Assembly: GCA_000226015.1 (NCBI GenBank)
Contig: JH153586.1
Location: forward strand, 313,783 to 351,547
Reading direction: 5' to 3'
Length of the DNA: 37,765 nt
Origin: Mnemiopsis leidyi
Taxonomy: Eukaryota; Ctenophora; Tentaculata; Lobata; Bolinopsidae
Made by a program: the position numbers and the translations under genes
Notes under the pieces: generated by a model
What the model saw: only the letters and a program-made list of their open reading frames with translations
What the model was told of the DNA's origin: nothing
Database searches by the model: none
Part shown: positions 22,101-27,666 of the stretch, one piece after another
How the letters are laid out: each line of letters opens with the position of its first letter
How positions within the stretch are numbered: the first letter of the stretch is position 1

Positions 22101-25049
22101 ACCGAGAACGAAGAAGTGCACCAGCTCTTCAGAGAGAAATCACAAGGAGTGACTAATATTGTGGACATTGCCTACGATTGGCTGAACGAGAGACTTTACT
22201 ACGTCCTCGAGACCAGACAAGGTTTGTGGGTGAGGAACAAGAGACAGACAGAGACGCAGACAGAGAGACAGAGATACATAGAATGGATGGTTTACACAGC
22301 TTTTAGAACTGTATCGAATATGCTGAATTTCAAGACCAATCTCTCTCTTGAATTATTTTCTTTTCAGGATACGTTATTAAGTGGAGGAAAGTAACAGACT
22401 TGTTAGTGATGTCAGAAATACTCGTTACAGAAACGAACCCTATAACCTCTATCTGGGTAACTTTTTGTCTGTTTACTTGCCTTGAGTCTGTTTATCTGCT
22501 TTGAGTCTGTTTATCTGCTTTTGTTTCTGTTTATGTGCTATCTGTTTTGGTGTATGTTTCTCCGTTTTTGCGTCTGTTTATCTGTTTCTTATCTGTTCAC
22601 CTTTATTGTGCATGTTTTTCCGTTTGTGTAACTGTTTATCTGTTTCTTATCTGTTTTTGCGTCTGTTTACTCCCAAGCCTACTTGTTTGTATGTCTGTAA
22701 ATTTGAGTCCTCCACTATAACTCCCCCTCTCTCAGCTTCACAACACGTACAAGTTCATGTACTACACACTGTCGGACGGTAGTGTGACACGATGCTCCTT
22801 GGAAGGTAAAAAGTGTAAAGTTATCTACGATCCTATCGACAACGGGGGCTACAAGGTCCACGCTGTTACCTCTGACCCAAGGACCAAGTCGATTTACCTT
22901 TCAACTTCCAGGTAGCTCTTTGTTTGACAAACATTTTAACTAGAATTTTTTGTACCTTATTTTCTTTTTATTTGGATTTGAAGTTCAAAAAATTCTTAGA
23001 ATTTCGTGTTATATTATGCTTGATAACTTACTATTCCCAGTTCCGTCCTCAAGACCGACTTGGAGGGTAAAGACCCTGTCACTCATGTCAGTCACACTCC
23101 AAGTCAGCCCGCTGCCGTGGCAGGTAAACTTTCGACTGAAACTAATCCTAATTTTAATTGATTCTACTTTTGTTGTGGCTCCTTTACACTCCCCTCTCCC
23201 ACGTGGAATGTTTGGAATTTCTAAGGCGACAAAAAATCTACAGCAAAATTCGTATCACAAATTCGGCAGAACCCCTTCCATTCCCCAAAGTGTCTTGACT
23301 GAGCAGTTACCCTGCGTTGACTTAGGCTCATCAAGATACAACATCAAAAGCCCGAATGGATCGAACGTCGAATCCTTCGCTAGTTCGTTACATTGCAGAG
23401 TTCTTATAACAGTGCTCCGTATTTTTGCGTTATTCTAATTCTTCCTTGTTCAGCGTTCGGGGAGCTTTTCTACTGGGTAGAAGCCGACACGCACGCTGAT
23501 GTTGTGGTGCAAGCTCGGCGGTCTGCTCATCTTAAAGGTACTTCAGTTATCTTTTTTGAGCATGTAAACTACAGTGATTGTCATAACGCTACTAAATACT
23601 ATGTGGCGTGACAATTAAATCATCACGTAACGTGGCGTAATCACGAACCATGTGAGCCCTGAGAAACCAACATGGATGTCATCACGAACCATTTGACGTC
23701 ATCAAAACACCACGTGTCGTCATCACGAACCATGTGACGTCATCACAACATAACGTGTCGTCATCACGAACCATGTGATGTCATCACAACATAACGTGTC
23801 GTCATTACGAACCACGTGTCGTCATCACAACATCACGTGTCGTTATTACGAACCATGTAACGTCATTACAACATCACGTGACTCACTACTTTTTCAGACA
23901 CTACCGAAAAGAGAAAACTTTATCACGCTCAGCTGGAGTACGCCAGCACAGCGCAGTATGAAACTGTCAACAAAATAGCCGTACTAGATCCTGACTTATG
24001 GATGGGTGAATTCAATATTTTCTCTTAATTTTTCGTGAAATTTCAGAGTTATTACAAAACGTTTACAGTTGACTCCTACTATAGAGTACAATGTAAACTT
24101 GAACTTAAAGCTCACTAATTTTTACCTGGAATTAGTTTTCAGATGACTCATTTTATTCAATTTCAGAACCTCTGCCCGAAGCTGTAACGTCTAAAAGTTC
24201 AATAGTAGCAGGAGTCGTCAGCGGTCTCTCCATCTTTGTCATTGTATTAATTATTTTAGTTTTCGTCCGGTGGGTTTCCTTTTTCTTTTCTTTTTTCTTT
24301 TCATCTTTTTGTGATTGTTTATAACCAATAAAGTATTCCTAAAATTGCCTTTTCGAAGTTATTGTTTTTGAATTGCAGTTTAAGAATTAAATTTGAAAAT
24401 TAGGTGTTTTTATGTTGTTGTCGAGGAGTTAGTGGATACTAATCAGTTATGTCCAAATCAGATTGAAGAGACGTGGCTTTACCTTCCTCTCTTACGAGCG
24501 TTTGCGAAGAAACGATCAAGTGAGTATTATCTACCTTTGTTGTTTGTATTAACAATTTTCAGGAATGAAAATTTGATGACAATTATTACTACCACAATCC
24601 AACCAAACATGTACTCAGACGTTAATGGAGAATATGGGGGATGTAACATACGACAACCCGGTGTACGAATTCGACGAGGACGATCTTGATAACCCCTCCG
24701 AGAGATTAGTACAACTTCCCGCCTCACTCTCCACCTCCAGCGCTAAAAACAACAATGTTAGTTGTGATCTTGTCCGATTTTATTTTCGTTTAAATGATAT
24801 TCCGGAGGAAATAGGATCATGGCTGCGGGGAATTTTACCGGATTACCTCAGCCTAGCTATTGCTTTGATGCTCTTTGTTTGAAATCAGGTAGATAAATAT
24901 TTAGTCGTGGAAATTTTAATTCACAGTTGAAAATTCCATCGCAGGTAGAAGAGTATAATATGGAAGTGTCACTGCAAGGCTACGAGAACGAATACGAATT
25001 GTCGGACGAGGAACACGACACCAGCATATTCGACAACGACAAAATATGA
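1028..25049 (+). CDS. LRP-like receptor with three YWTD propellers and a C-type lectin-like domain (33 exons, 5'-partial)
   Basis: The exon chain runs 1028-1150, 1514-1596, 1961-2069, 5866-5991, 8261-8400, 9735-9894, 10252-10398, 12223-12312, 15283-15408, 15571-15681, 16112-16198, 16413-16513, 17577-17761, 17828-17972, 18306-18471, 18825-18947, 19275-19423, 19848-19959, 20320-20422, 20565-20641, 20890-20994, 21278-21415, 21714-21799, 22077-22221, 22368-22456, 22736-22911, 23041-23123, 23454-23537, 23898-24005, 24167-24269, 24462-24519, 24619-24756, 24945-25049. All phases agree, giving about 1,292 residues and a stop at 25047-25049. The visible order is EGF, propeller, EGF, propeller, CTLD, EGF, EGF, propeller, TM helix, short tail with YDNPVY. 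In the LDL-receptor family, propeller-EGF units bind or release ligand and NPxY recruits PTB adaptors and clathrin, so an endocytic or signalling surface receptor is inferred. Signal peptide and N-terminal modules lie left of the window. There are no LDLa modules in this part. The 17761/17828 junction is the least certain. Confidence 0.9.
1151..1372. repeat. 36-nt array starting at a splice donor
   Basis: Six units begin at 1151, 1187, 1223, 1259, 1301 and 1337; five are 36 nt and one is 42 nt. Unit 1 begins with the real donor gtgagt; three of the next four have gtatgt preceded by G, so they are donor-like. Distal donor use would meet an in-frame TAA. Confidence 0.93.
1514..1596 (+). CDS. 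LRP-like exon 2: start of propeller 1
   Basis: Phase 1-0. It encodes KIYVALPDKILSLDVSAK, the typical first strand of an LRP propeller following an EGF module. It has a clean acceptor (gatttcag) and a gtaagt donor. Confidence 0.85.
1876..1914. repeat. 13-nt triple repeat
   Basis: TATCGCGTTTAGT is repeated three times exactly, about 45 nt upstream of the 1961 acceptor. Confidence 0.9.
1961..2069 (+). CDS. LRP-like exon 3: propeller 1 blade
   Basis: Phase 0-1. It encodes IDFDQQEEKIYIASSNSIYR, which matches the family pattern of a hydrophobic strand, a YWTD-like position (YIAS) and an I-x-R strand. The acceptor is ccttctcag and the donor gtaagt. Confidence 0.87.
3238..3495 (+). pseudogene. Reverse transcriptase fragment of a non-LTR retrotransposon
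   Basis: An 85-codon open frame contains AFIYPDYAKAFDKVYHKA, which matches the conserved RT strand D-x-x-KAFDKV-x-H of LINE-type reverse transcriptases. The upstream part fits the helix before it. No YADD motif or other domain follows, so this is a decayed insert, not a gene. Confidence 0.72.
3890..4280. mobile_element. hAT-type MITE (391 bp) with 8-bp target-site duplication
   Basis: The ends are inverted: CTTAGTTGTAGTGGACG on the left, and the right end reads CTTAGTTGTAGTGAACG on the other strand. Perfect 8-bp direct repeats TTGATAAT flank it (3882-3889 and 4281-4288), the TSD size of the hAT superfamily. It encodes nothing. Inside are two 69-nt tandem units (GACGTCACGTCAGC at 4042 and 4111). 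Confidence 0.88.
5327..5396. repeat. 14-nt tandem array, five copies
   Basis: AAACGTCTTTTATA is repeated five times, the last copy with one change. Confidence 0.95.
5650..5865 (+). repeat. 36-nt array of splice acceptor plus exon start, in frame
   Basis: Six exact 36-nt units precede the shortest exon form. Each contains CGTATCCCAG and the first 23 exon bases. The frame is open through all units, encoding FERIFETTRIPG each time. They are therefore either exon or alternative acceptor sites. Perfect identity suggests recent expansion. Confidence 0.95.
5866..5991 (+). CDS. LRP-like exon 4: propeller 1 blade with seven tandem acceptors
   Basis: Phase 1-1. It encodes ADICVDWIGRNIYYAEL, an excellent match to the LRP signature VDWIARNLYWTD. 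The start given is the most 3' of seven identical AG acceptors (5650, 5686, 5722, 5758, 5794, 5830, 5866). Each upstream choice adds 36 nt, or the peptide FERIFETTRIPG, in frame. The first acceptor is closest to the only pyrimidine-rich stretch, so the real exon may start at 5650. The donor gtgagt is strong. Its split codon joins the next exon as Tyr (GNIY-VSSMNG). Confidence 0.85.
5992..8260. other. Intron without recognised genes
   Basis: It joins exons 5866-5991 and 8261-8400 in phase 1. A (TA) run lies near 6777-6798. There are no convincing exons or transposons. Confidence 0.55.
8261..8400 (+). CDS. LRP-like exon 5: propeller 1 blade
   Basis: Phase 1-0. It encodes VSSMNGKYRTAVAKGIALLH followed by a LVDKEIIYSTWAS strand, continuing the previous blade. 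The acceptor tattttacag is strong. The donor AAG|gtaggc is the first unit of a 33-nt intronic tandem array. Confidence 0.87.
8401..8700. repeat. 33-nt diverged array starting at a splice donor
   Basis: About nine units of GGCTCTTTGATTGTAAATSTGAG and its tail begin directly at AAG|gtaggc. Later units have lost the GT of the donor. Decay increases away from the exon. Confidence 0.88.
8860..9120 (+). mobile_element. Possible tRNA-derived SINE remnant
   Basis: TGTTCGAATCCCGG (8886-8899) matches a Pol III B box. An imperfect upstream region could be an A box. No second copy in the window confirms it. Confidence 0.3.
9735..9894 (+). CDS. LRP-like exon 6: propeller 1 blade
   Basis: Phase 0-1. It encodes VSMDGRSTVTKIHGSE, then PWGMLVDYEGR and GGRLYWIAHEDS. 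Joining at 9735 gives TDSGIFK-VSMDGR, the expected spacing between YWTD and the DG turn. A second in-frame acceptor at 9696 would add 13 residues. The donor ATCA|gttagt is weak and is repeated downstream. Confidence 0.8.
9895..10010. repeat. 41-nt array starting at a splice donor
   Basis: Two full units and one partial unit start at gttagttttag (9895, 9936) and gtcagttttag (9977). Each is preceded by TCA or TCC, as at the exon end. Confidence 0.88.
10252..10398 (+). CDS. LRP-like exon 7: propeller 1 blade
   Basis: Phase 1-1. It encodes SSNMDGSSVVEH, then LINFLSVHQDQVYYFDERA. The VYYFD position corresponds to YWTD. The acceptor cattttttcag is strong; the donor is gtacac. Confidence 0.85.
10691..11722. 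repeat. Foldback array of GACCATG/CATGGTC units
   Basis: Units of about 54 nt alternate GACCATG and CATGGTC, so each can fold on itself. The unit pattern appears reversed after about 11430. The outer ends are TTAATAAGGGGGGG and CCCCCCCTAATTA, roughly inverted. It may be a foldback or MITE-like element. A gap at 11069-11078 interrupts it. Confidence 0.8.
11069..11078. other. Assembly gap (10 N)
   Basis: The about 190 bases before the gap (10878-11068) and after it (11079-11268) are nearly identical, as expected from an unmerged overlap. Confidence 0.95.
11908..12170. repeat. 21-nt tandem array, about 12 copies
   Basis: ACAAGCTTGTCCCACAAGGTC, alternating with a GCTGGTCC variant, ends about 50 nt upstream of the 12223 acceptor. 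Being 7 codons long, it gives open frames on both strands with heptad peptides; these are not genes. Confidence 0.95.
12223..12312 (+). CDS. LRP-like exon 8: end of propeller 1
   Basis: Phase 1-1. It encodes GVSMIHPSQQPW, the HP-x-QQP motif that closes LRP propellers immediately before an EGF module. The acceptor follows a pyrimidine-rich stretch downstream of a 21-nt minisatellite. The donor is gtaagt. Confidence 0.88.
12313..15282. other. 3-kb intron
   Basis: It joins the end of propeller 1 to its EGF in phase 1. A perfect 10-bp-stem hairpin lies at 13505-13530, an AATAAT-rich stretch near 13755-13795, and a diverged duplication at about 13915-14045 and 14230-14365. No gene is seen. Confidence 0.55.
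15283..15408 (+). CDS. LRP-like exon 9: EGF-like module
   Basis: Phase 1-1. It encodes KCGSGKSPCEHLCLL, then RCQCSLGYTEIKGHC. The six cysteines are spaced C-x6-C-x3-C-x11-C-x-C-x10-C. This follows the HPSQQP end of propeller 1 exactly as in LRP proteins, despite the 3-kb intron between them. Confidence 0.9.
15571..15681 (+). CDS. LRP-like exon 10: start of propeller 2
   Basis: Phase 1-1. It encodes FAVMVTDSGLYEVNTNTDAL, a first propeller strand. The donor gtacgt runs straight into a TGTTTG-rich low-complexity tract. Confidence 0.83.
16112..16198 (+). CDS. LRP-like exon 11: propeller 2 blade
   Basis: Phase 1-1. It encodes EIIFLDSYLGRIARTTFEGD, with IFLD at the YWTD position and IAR-x-x-F-x-G as in the family. 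The acceptor is gaattttcag and the donor gtaagc. Confidence 0.87.
16413..16513 (+). CDS. LRP-like exon 12: propeller 2 blade
   Basis: Phase 1-0. It encodes ARELQVDYVNKLMFWINDDE, with MFWIND at the YWTD position. The donor CAA|gtaagc opens the intron that holds the tRNA pair. Confidence 0.87.
16867..16938 (+). tRNA. tRNA-Gln (CTG anticodon)
   Basis: This 72-nt sequence folds as a complete cloverleaf. The acceptor stem is GGTCTCA/TGAGACC with discriminator T. The anticodon stem CAGGA/TCCTG encloses the 7-nt loop CTCTGAA, whose anticodon CTG reads CAG (Gln). The T arm contains GAGTTCGACTC. A-box and B-box promoters are intact. It lies in a phase-0 intron of the LRP-like gene, on the same strand. 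Confidence 0.96.
17110..17181 (-). tRNA. tRNA-Gln (CTG anticodon), inverted copy
   Basis: This is the reverse complement of the tRNA at 16867-16938 across all 72 nt. It faces the first copy across a 171-nt spacer. Short flanks are duplicated too: CTGCCAG upstream and TTCTTTTGC downstream of both genes. This suggests an inverted duplication of a slightly larger unit. Confidence 0.96.
17365..17570. repeat. ACGTCACGTCACATTC array next to an acceptor
   Basis: About ten irregular units rich in ACGTCACGTCACATTC and TGACGTCA end at the acceptor of the 17577 exon. The CRE-like TGACGTCA motif could be incidental. Confidence 0.85.
17577..17761 (+). CDS. LRP-like exon 13: propeller 2 blade
   Basis: Phase 0 start. 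It encodes VADIKGDSRRTIIKSGM, then LLLDSSSGVIRWIEKDG. The acceptor ttcacaacag is clear. The end is inferred: the frame hits stops just beyond, and a donor AA|gtttgt (phase 2) joins the next exon in frame across an intron of only 66 nt. Other ends are possible. Confidence 0.7.
17828..17972 (+). CDS. LRP-like exon 14: propeller 2 blade
   Basis: Phase 2-0. It encodes ASVDSLSSSQDHSTLIWVGF, matching SVDW..LYWTD. Ending at TCA|gtgata makes LIWVGFS-VNKVTNTMEF, the expected continuation after YWTD. An alternative start just before ATACTCGG (phase 2) is also in frame. The splice sites are weak. Confidence 0.65.
18213..18305 (+). repeat. 36-nt array of splice acceptor plus exon start, in frame
   Basis: TCTCCTTTATTTCAG followed by GTGAACAAAGTCACAAACACG recurs at 36-nt spacing. 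It carries its own pyrimidine tract, so all three acceptors (18234, 18270, 18306) look functional. The frame is open throughout. Confidence 0.93.
18306..18471 (+). CDS. LRP-like exon 15: propeller 2 blade with three tandem acceptors
   Basis: Phase 0-1. It encodes VNKVTNTMEFVHMNDTSD, then VAIINLDVFYRTEVAVDGL. Three acceptors (18234, 18270, 18306), each preceded by TCTCCTTyATTTCAG, are 36 nt apart. Upstream choices insert one or two copies of VNKVTNTSPLFQ in frame. The start given is the shortest form. Confidence 0.83.
18825..18947 (+). CDS. LRP-like exon 16: end of propeller 2
   Basis: Phase 1-1. It encodes DVAVGYLYKTSMSNFSIHER, then IPDIKHLLLYDATQSFW. LYD-x-x-x-Q resembles the end-of-propeller HPxxQ motif. 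No EGF follows; the next exon starts the CTLD. Confidence 0.83.
19089..19274 (+). repeat. 32-nt array of splice acceptor
   Basis: Six units of TCCAGCAACTAATAAGAAAA then TGTTCAGGAAAG. Each unit's TGTTCAGG corresponds to the real acceptor at 19275. It also contains ACTAATAAG, a branch-point-like motif. Units carry stops and are not multiples of 3. Confidence 0.9.
19275..19423 (+). CDS. LRP-like exon 17: first third of C-type lectin-like domain
   Basis: Phase 1-0. It encodes YPTASRYCQEVYQGTLAVI, then DQNTEILQQLRGQE. This matches the CTLD pattern A-x-x-x-C...G..LA.I.......(I/L). A tandem array ends at its acceptor (32-nt units), and another begins at its donor (38-nt units), so the exon is flanked by multiplied splice sites on both sides. 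Confidence 0.85.
19424..19700 (+). repeat. 38-nt array of splice donor plus exon end
   Basis: Donor-like sites lie at 19424, 19462, 19500, 19538, 19576, 19613, 19651 and 19689. Most have the context GACAAGAG|gtaagg, equal to the exon end. The extra length would shift the frame and bring a stop. Confidence 0.94.
19848..19959 (+). CDS. LRP-like exon 18: CTLD core
   Basis: Phase 0-1. It encodes MWIGLSIKNYVWSWEGG, then YTNWAPQEPGN. WIGL, the W-x-W-x-x-G strand and NWAPQEP are CTLD hallmarks. The sugar-binding EPN or QPD triplet is EPG here. Confidence 0.9.
20320..20422 (+). CDS. LRP-like exon 19: end of CTLD
   Basis: Phase 1-2. It encodes RYAVMGTEGKWFARGAEERK, then GFICER. FICE is the CTLD terminal strand. 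The two inner cysteines of the canonical fold (CV.L and WND..C) are both absent, as is the WND motif. NPC begins the next EGF module. Confidence 0.88.
20565..20641 (+). CDS. LRP-like exon 20: EGF-like module
   Basis: Phase 2-1. It encodes NKGCSHLCLPSKSGATCACP. With NPC from the previous exon and GKTC from the next, it makes an LRP-type EGF (C..N.GCSHLCL...). The end at G|gtacag is chosen because it joins VQLG-SDGKTC in frame. Confidence 0.87.
20890..20994 (+). CDS. LRP-like exon 21: second EGF-like module
   Basis: Phase 1-1. It encodes GKTCQAGPCEGAGCEQGCY, then VCTCRP, which completes one EGF and begins another. The donor gtcagt is followed by an inverted repeat at 21010-21083. Confidence 0.87.
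21010..21083. repeat. Inverted repeat with 17-nt arms
   Basis: GGACCGATTGCGCGCCG (21010-21026) pairs with 21067-21083 at 16 of 17 positions. The right arm lies within a doubled GCAATGGGTCCTGT motif also found at the window's left edge. Confidence 0.85.
21278..21415 (+). CDS. LRP-like exon 22: EGF end and start of propeller 3
   Basis: Phase 1-1. It encodes QIAREAYGKKTCSISSSALI, with the last EGF cysteine, then IATSSSIVYRSLNASV, the opening propeller strand. A sequon at NAS could be glycosylated. Confidence 0.86.
21714..21799 (+). CDS. LRP-like exon 23: propeller 3 blade
   Basis: Phase 1-0. It encodes TTSLAVNAQDPSDLVVYFSD, with VVYFSD at the YWTD position. The donor is GAG|gtggtt. The next exon continues GSKE-VFRINKV. 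Confidence 0.84.
22077..22221 (+). CDS. LRP-like exon 24: propeller 3 blade
   Basis: Phase 0-1. It encodes VFRINKVGTENEEVHQLF, then VDIAYDWLNERLYYVLETRQ. AYDWLNERLYYVLE matches VDWI.RNLYWTD closely. Confidence 0.88.
22368..22456 (+). CDS. LRP-like exon 25: propeller 3 blade
   Basis: Phase 1-0. It encodes YVIKWRKVTDLLVMSEIL, then TNPITSIW. It has a long pyrimidine tract and a ttttcag acceptor. The donor gtaact is followed by a CTGTTT-rich low-complexity tract of about 250 nt. Confidence 0.83.
22736..22911 (+). CDS. LRP-like exon 26: propeller 3 blade
   Basis: Phase 0-2. It encodes FMYYTLSDGSVTRCSLEGKK, then VHAVTSDPRTKSIYLSTS. It contains a YYTLSDGSVTR strand and an AVTSDPRTKSIY strand, both typical of the family. 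An internal gtaaaa at 22799 is read through because the frame stays open and conserved. Confidence 0.87.
23041..23123 (+). CDS. LRP-like exon 27: propeller 3 blade
   Basis: Phase 2-1. It encodes SVLKTDLEGKDPVTHVSHTP followed by SQPAAVA. THVSHTPSQP resembles the HPxxQP closing motif. Confidence 0.83.
23454..23537 (+). CDS. LRP-like exon 28: late propeller strand
   Basis: Phase 1-1. It encodes AFGELFYWVEADTHADVVVQ. LFYWVEAD is a YWTD-like strand, so the propeller appears to continue or close here, with no cysteine-rich module following. Confidence 0.83.
23600..23885. repeat. CACGTG/GACGTCATCAC array next to an acceptor
   Basis: Irregular units of ACGTGTCGTCATCACGAACC and GTGACGTCATCACAACAT end at the acceptor of the 23898 exon. 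Many are near-palindromic. Confidence 0.85.
23898..24005 (+). CDS. LRP-like exon 29: juxtamembrane ectodomain
   Basis: Phase 1-1. It encodes TTEKRKLYHAQLEYASTAQ, then NKIAVLDPDLWM. It has no cysteines. The acceptor ctttttcag follows a CACGTG/TGACGTCA-rich array. Confidence 0.8.
24167..24269 (+). CDS. LRP-like exon 30: transmembrane helix
   Basis: Phase 1-2. It encodes a short stalk, PLPEAVTSK, then a single hydrophobic helix of about 23 residues, with VSGLSIFVIVLIILVFVR at its core, ending at Arg. It is followed by a basic stretch, so the C-terminus is cytoplasmic. Confidence 0.9.
24462..24519 (+). CDS. LRP-like exon 31: basic stop-transfer segment
   Basis: Phase 2-0. It encodes LKRRGFTFLSYERLRRNDQ directly after the TM helix. 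The Arg/Lys richness fits a cytoplasmic stop-transfer sequence. It joins both neighbours in phase. Confidence 0.82.
24619..24756 (+). CDS. LRP-like exon 32: tail with NPVY endocytosis motif
   Basis: Phase 0-0. It encodes GDVTYDNPVYEFDEDDLDN. YDNPVY is nearly identical to the LDL-receptor internalisation signal FDNPVY, which binds PTB adaptors. The start at 24619 is chosen by phase; the pyrimidine tract is weak. Confidence 0.85.
24945..25049 (+). CDS. LRP-like exon 33: C-terminus and stop
   Basis: It encodes VEEYNMEVSLQGYENEYELS and ends FDNDKI-stop. The tail is acidic and tyrosine-rich. It has no PPPSP motif of the LRP5/6 kind. Confidence 0.87.
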   Translation, partial: VEEYNMEVSLQGYENEYELSDEEHDTSIFDNDKI

Positions 25050-26303
25050 CGCAATCATTTCATCACGTGACGTCATTTTATCCCCATGACGTCATACTTC
25101 AGTTTCTATAGCGATGAGCGATCAGAGCGCTACTAGCACACGAAGTTTATGTTACGCTGGCGTACTGTAAATATTGCGAACGAACGTTTGACGCGTGACC
25201 CCGAAGTAATTAACGATACCGCTATAATTGATAATTGAAACGTTTACAATTTACGTGAATTGTTAACACATTTAACGGACTTTGGTGCGACCGTCAGATC
25301 AACAAGTCCACTATTGGTATTTGCTATCGTGACCATCACTAATCGTATCTCACGTGATACTGATAACACCTAATCCATTCACGTGACCATTTCTTATTAC
25401 TCAGACGGAGTTTTGTTTTGATAATAATATTGACTTTGGTATTTTCTTGAGTAGTGGACCCCAATAATGCGAATATTTTTTGTTCAAACTGTATTATTAC
25501 TTTGTGGATATACTGCCTAGATCTATCTCCGATATTTTATGTTCAGTTGTTTTTAACAGTTTTTTCGCTTTTAGATATTTTCTTCCGATAAAGGGCTGCT
25601 TTACAATTTGTTAGAATTTAAATTTTGTTATATTCAGATAGAATTCGTAGATATTTGCTTCTAAATACTGTATAACAGAGTAGTTATTTCTTGCGGAAGC
25701 TGTCGACTGATTACATGTTAATGTTATTCTCAAGTGTCGGCCGAGGTGTAACTGTAAGTGTGCAGTGTGCATTTGAACTGCGTTGCTTTCTTTAGGTTTG
25801 CGGTTGTCTGACTTTGTCCGACCATCATGATCATTCTCCTCGAAAATAAAATGTCTGAAGGGTGCGCGCTGCCGTACAAGTTTACCGTTACGGGCTCCTC
25901 CGATCGTTATTTGTTGTTAATGTTAATGACAATTAACAATATTGGGGACTGAGGTACTTAGGTCAGGACTCTAGAAGTAGACAGTTACCGGGCGCTGCGT
26001 GGCTCTATACGTTTCTCACCGTTTGTAGCCTGGGTACCTCAGTTCTTTTTGTCTAGTGGCTACGACAACAATCGGATTGCTAAGCCAACATAGCCCTGTG
26101 GCTGCGATCGCGCGTCCCTCCTAATTTCGCCATAAGCTCGGACAGGGATATACGTGTTTAGCAAACAATCGAGATTATATCTGTCTACCGTTCAGCTTTG
26201 ACATTGAGCTTTGAGAGTCGGGTATCACTGCGACAAATAAAGCTAAAGTCAGAACTCAGACAAACAGTTATATGAGCGTCCAGATGCTCATGCTATCAGC
26301 TAT
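25050..26303 (+). other. 3' UTR of the LRP-like gene and flank
   Basis: No coding signal is visible. TGACGTCA and TCACGTGA motifs lie just after the stop. AATAAA at 25845-25850 is the best poly(A) signal, and another lies at 26236-26241. The true cleavage site cannot be read from sequence alone. Confidence 0.5.
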
Positions 26304-26314
26304 NNNNNNNNNNN

Positions 26315-26372
<58 letters not shown>
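26304..26372. repeat. Gap followed by CA microsatellite
   Basis: Eleven N (26304-26314) then about 28 CA units. The true length is unknown. Confidence 0.93.
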
Positions 26373-26376
<4 letters not shown>

Positions 26377-26420
26377 AACCACACCACACTTGCCTTGCGT
26401 TGCGGCCGCGCGCGGGGGGG

Positions 26421-26457
26421 CTGCCGCTTCGCGGCAGCAGGTCAGACAACGTCTGAC
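26421..26457. other. Two adjacent perfect hairpins
   Basis: CTGCCGC-TTC-GCGGCAG (26421-26437) and GTCAGAC-AAC-GTCTGAC (26441-26457) each have a 7-bp perfect stem and a 3-nt loop. They lie between the two converging 3' ends. Confidence 0.8.
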
Positions 26458-26564
26458 AAACACACAAGACTTTAGCCTCACGTTGCGACCCATGTTCTGT
26501 GTTCGCATTCCGAAAATTTCTAGAAAATTTCTATAAGTTTCGCCGCTGTGTAGTGGGCCTGACA

Positions 26565-26616
26565 ACGTTAAGCAACAACATTTGGCTTGAACGTTAAGCA
26601 ACAACATTTGGCTTGA
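26565..26616. repeat. 26-nt exact tandem duplication
   Basis: ACGTTAAGCAACAACATTTG plus GCTTGA occurs twice in a row with no change, in the intergenic region. Confidence 0.9.
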
Positions 26617-26639
26617 ATTTTACAGCAAGTAAAACACAG

Positions 26640-27666
26640 GTTTATTAACGGAACCAGCCTTGGCTGTCGGATATGGAATTAAAATGAGTATATGTTAATA
26701 CACAAAACAGTTCAACTGATCGTTAAAAATGGCACAGTTACTTGGGAGGAGCTTTGATGCCAAACCAACTAATTAATTAAATAACAAGTTGGTAATATTA
26801 CTAATGTATTCGTACTGTGAATTGGTTACTGGCGGCGGCTTTCCTGTTTGTACAACTACATTAAGTATAAATACCCTATACTCATTTACATGCAAAATTA
26901 CTAATGCGAAACCCATTAAAAGAGTGTAATCAGCGAAAGCCCATACCAAAGGGATCAAAAAGAAAATGACAAGAATGTGAATATTTTGATACTCATTACT
27001 CATTACGTGTAAACTACTTGATTAATGAGTTAATTTGTCATTAACGTTTAAAGTCAGTATTTAATCTGATAGATGTGTGTGCACCCCAACACTTGAAAAA
27101 GCGAGTAATCTACAAATCTACAAAATACTCAAACAAAAATTTTTAATCATATATTACAACTTTGACTATCACACATAACAGCTTTTTTAGAGGACTTATA
27201 CTTTTACTCTTATTTATAATTCATGATCACTTTGAATACCAACAAAAACCAAAACTGTTGAGTAATGTAGCTTTTTGAAAATTGTTGGGCTTAAAGACAG
27301 TAAAGCTACCAAGTTCAAGCGACTTCATATAAAACTCTTAAAAATGTTTAAAACTAACTCATATCAAAACAATTCATCATTATCATGTGACGATTCAAAA
27401 CGTACCTCAAAACTAAGTTTTATCAGAAAAACGATTCATCGTCTAAGTCTAATCATATTAAATACCATACATATTTAAATTTGCCGCTGGCGCTGAGAAT
27501 CAATGTCCGTTAGTCCAAAGCCGTTTCCGATCAAAGCACGTGCCACGCTGTGACCAACCGTCAGGCGTGAACAGGACCACGTGACAAGAAACGTGACGGT
27601 GAGGGCCACGTGCGGGGAAGGGGGCGGTCACGTGGTCCCGCTTGCACGTGCACGTGTTTGTGTAGC
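26640..27666 (-). other. HDLBP: Probable 3' UTR of vigilin
   Basis: No coding signal. A cluster of CACGTG hexamers (27577-27660) lies just past the stop. AATAAA on the minus strand at 26646-26641 could be the poly(A) signal. The UTR extent is inferred only. Confidence 0.4.

Noticed and set aside
22950..23438. 162-codon plus-strand open frame
   Set aside because: It reads through exon 23041-23123 in another frame and across intron; no domain is seen.
24393..24689. 98-codon frame over the tail exons
   Set aside because: It is out of frame with the conserved YDNPVY tail, which has consistent phases with the TM exon.
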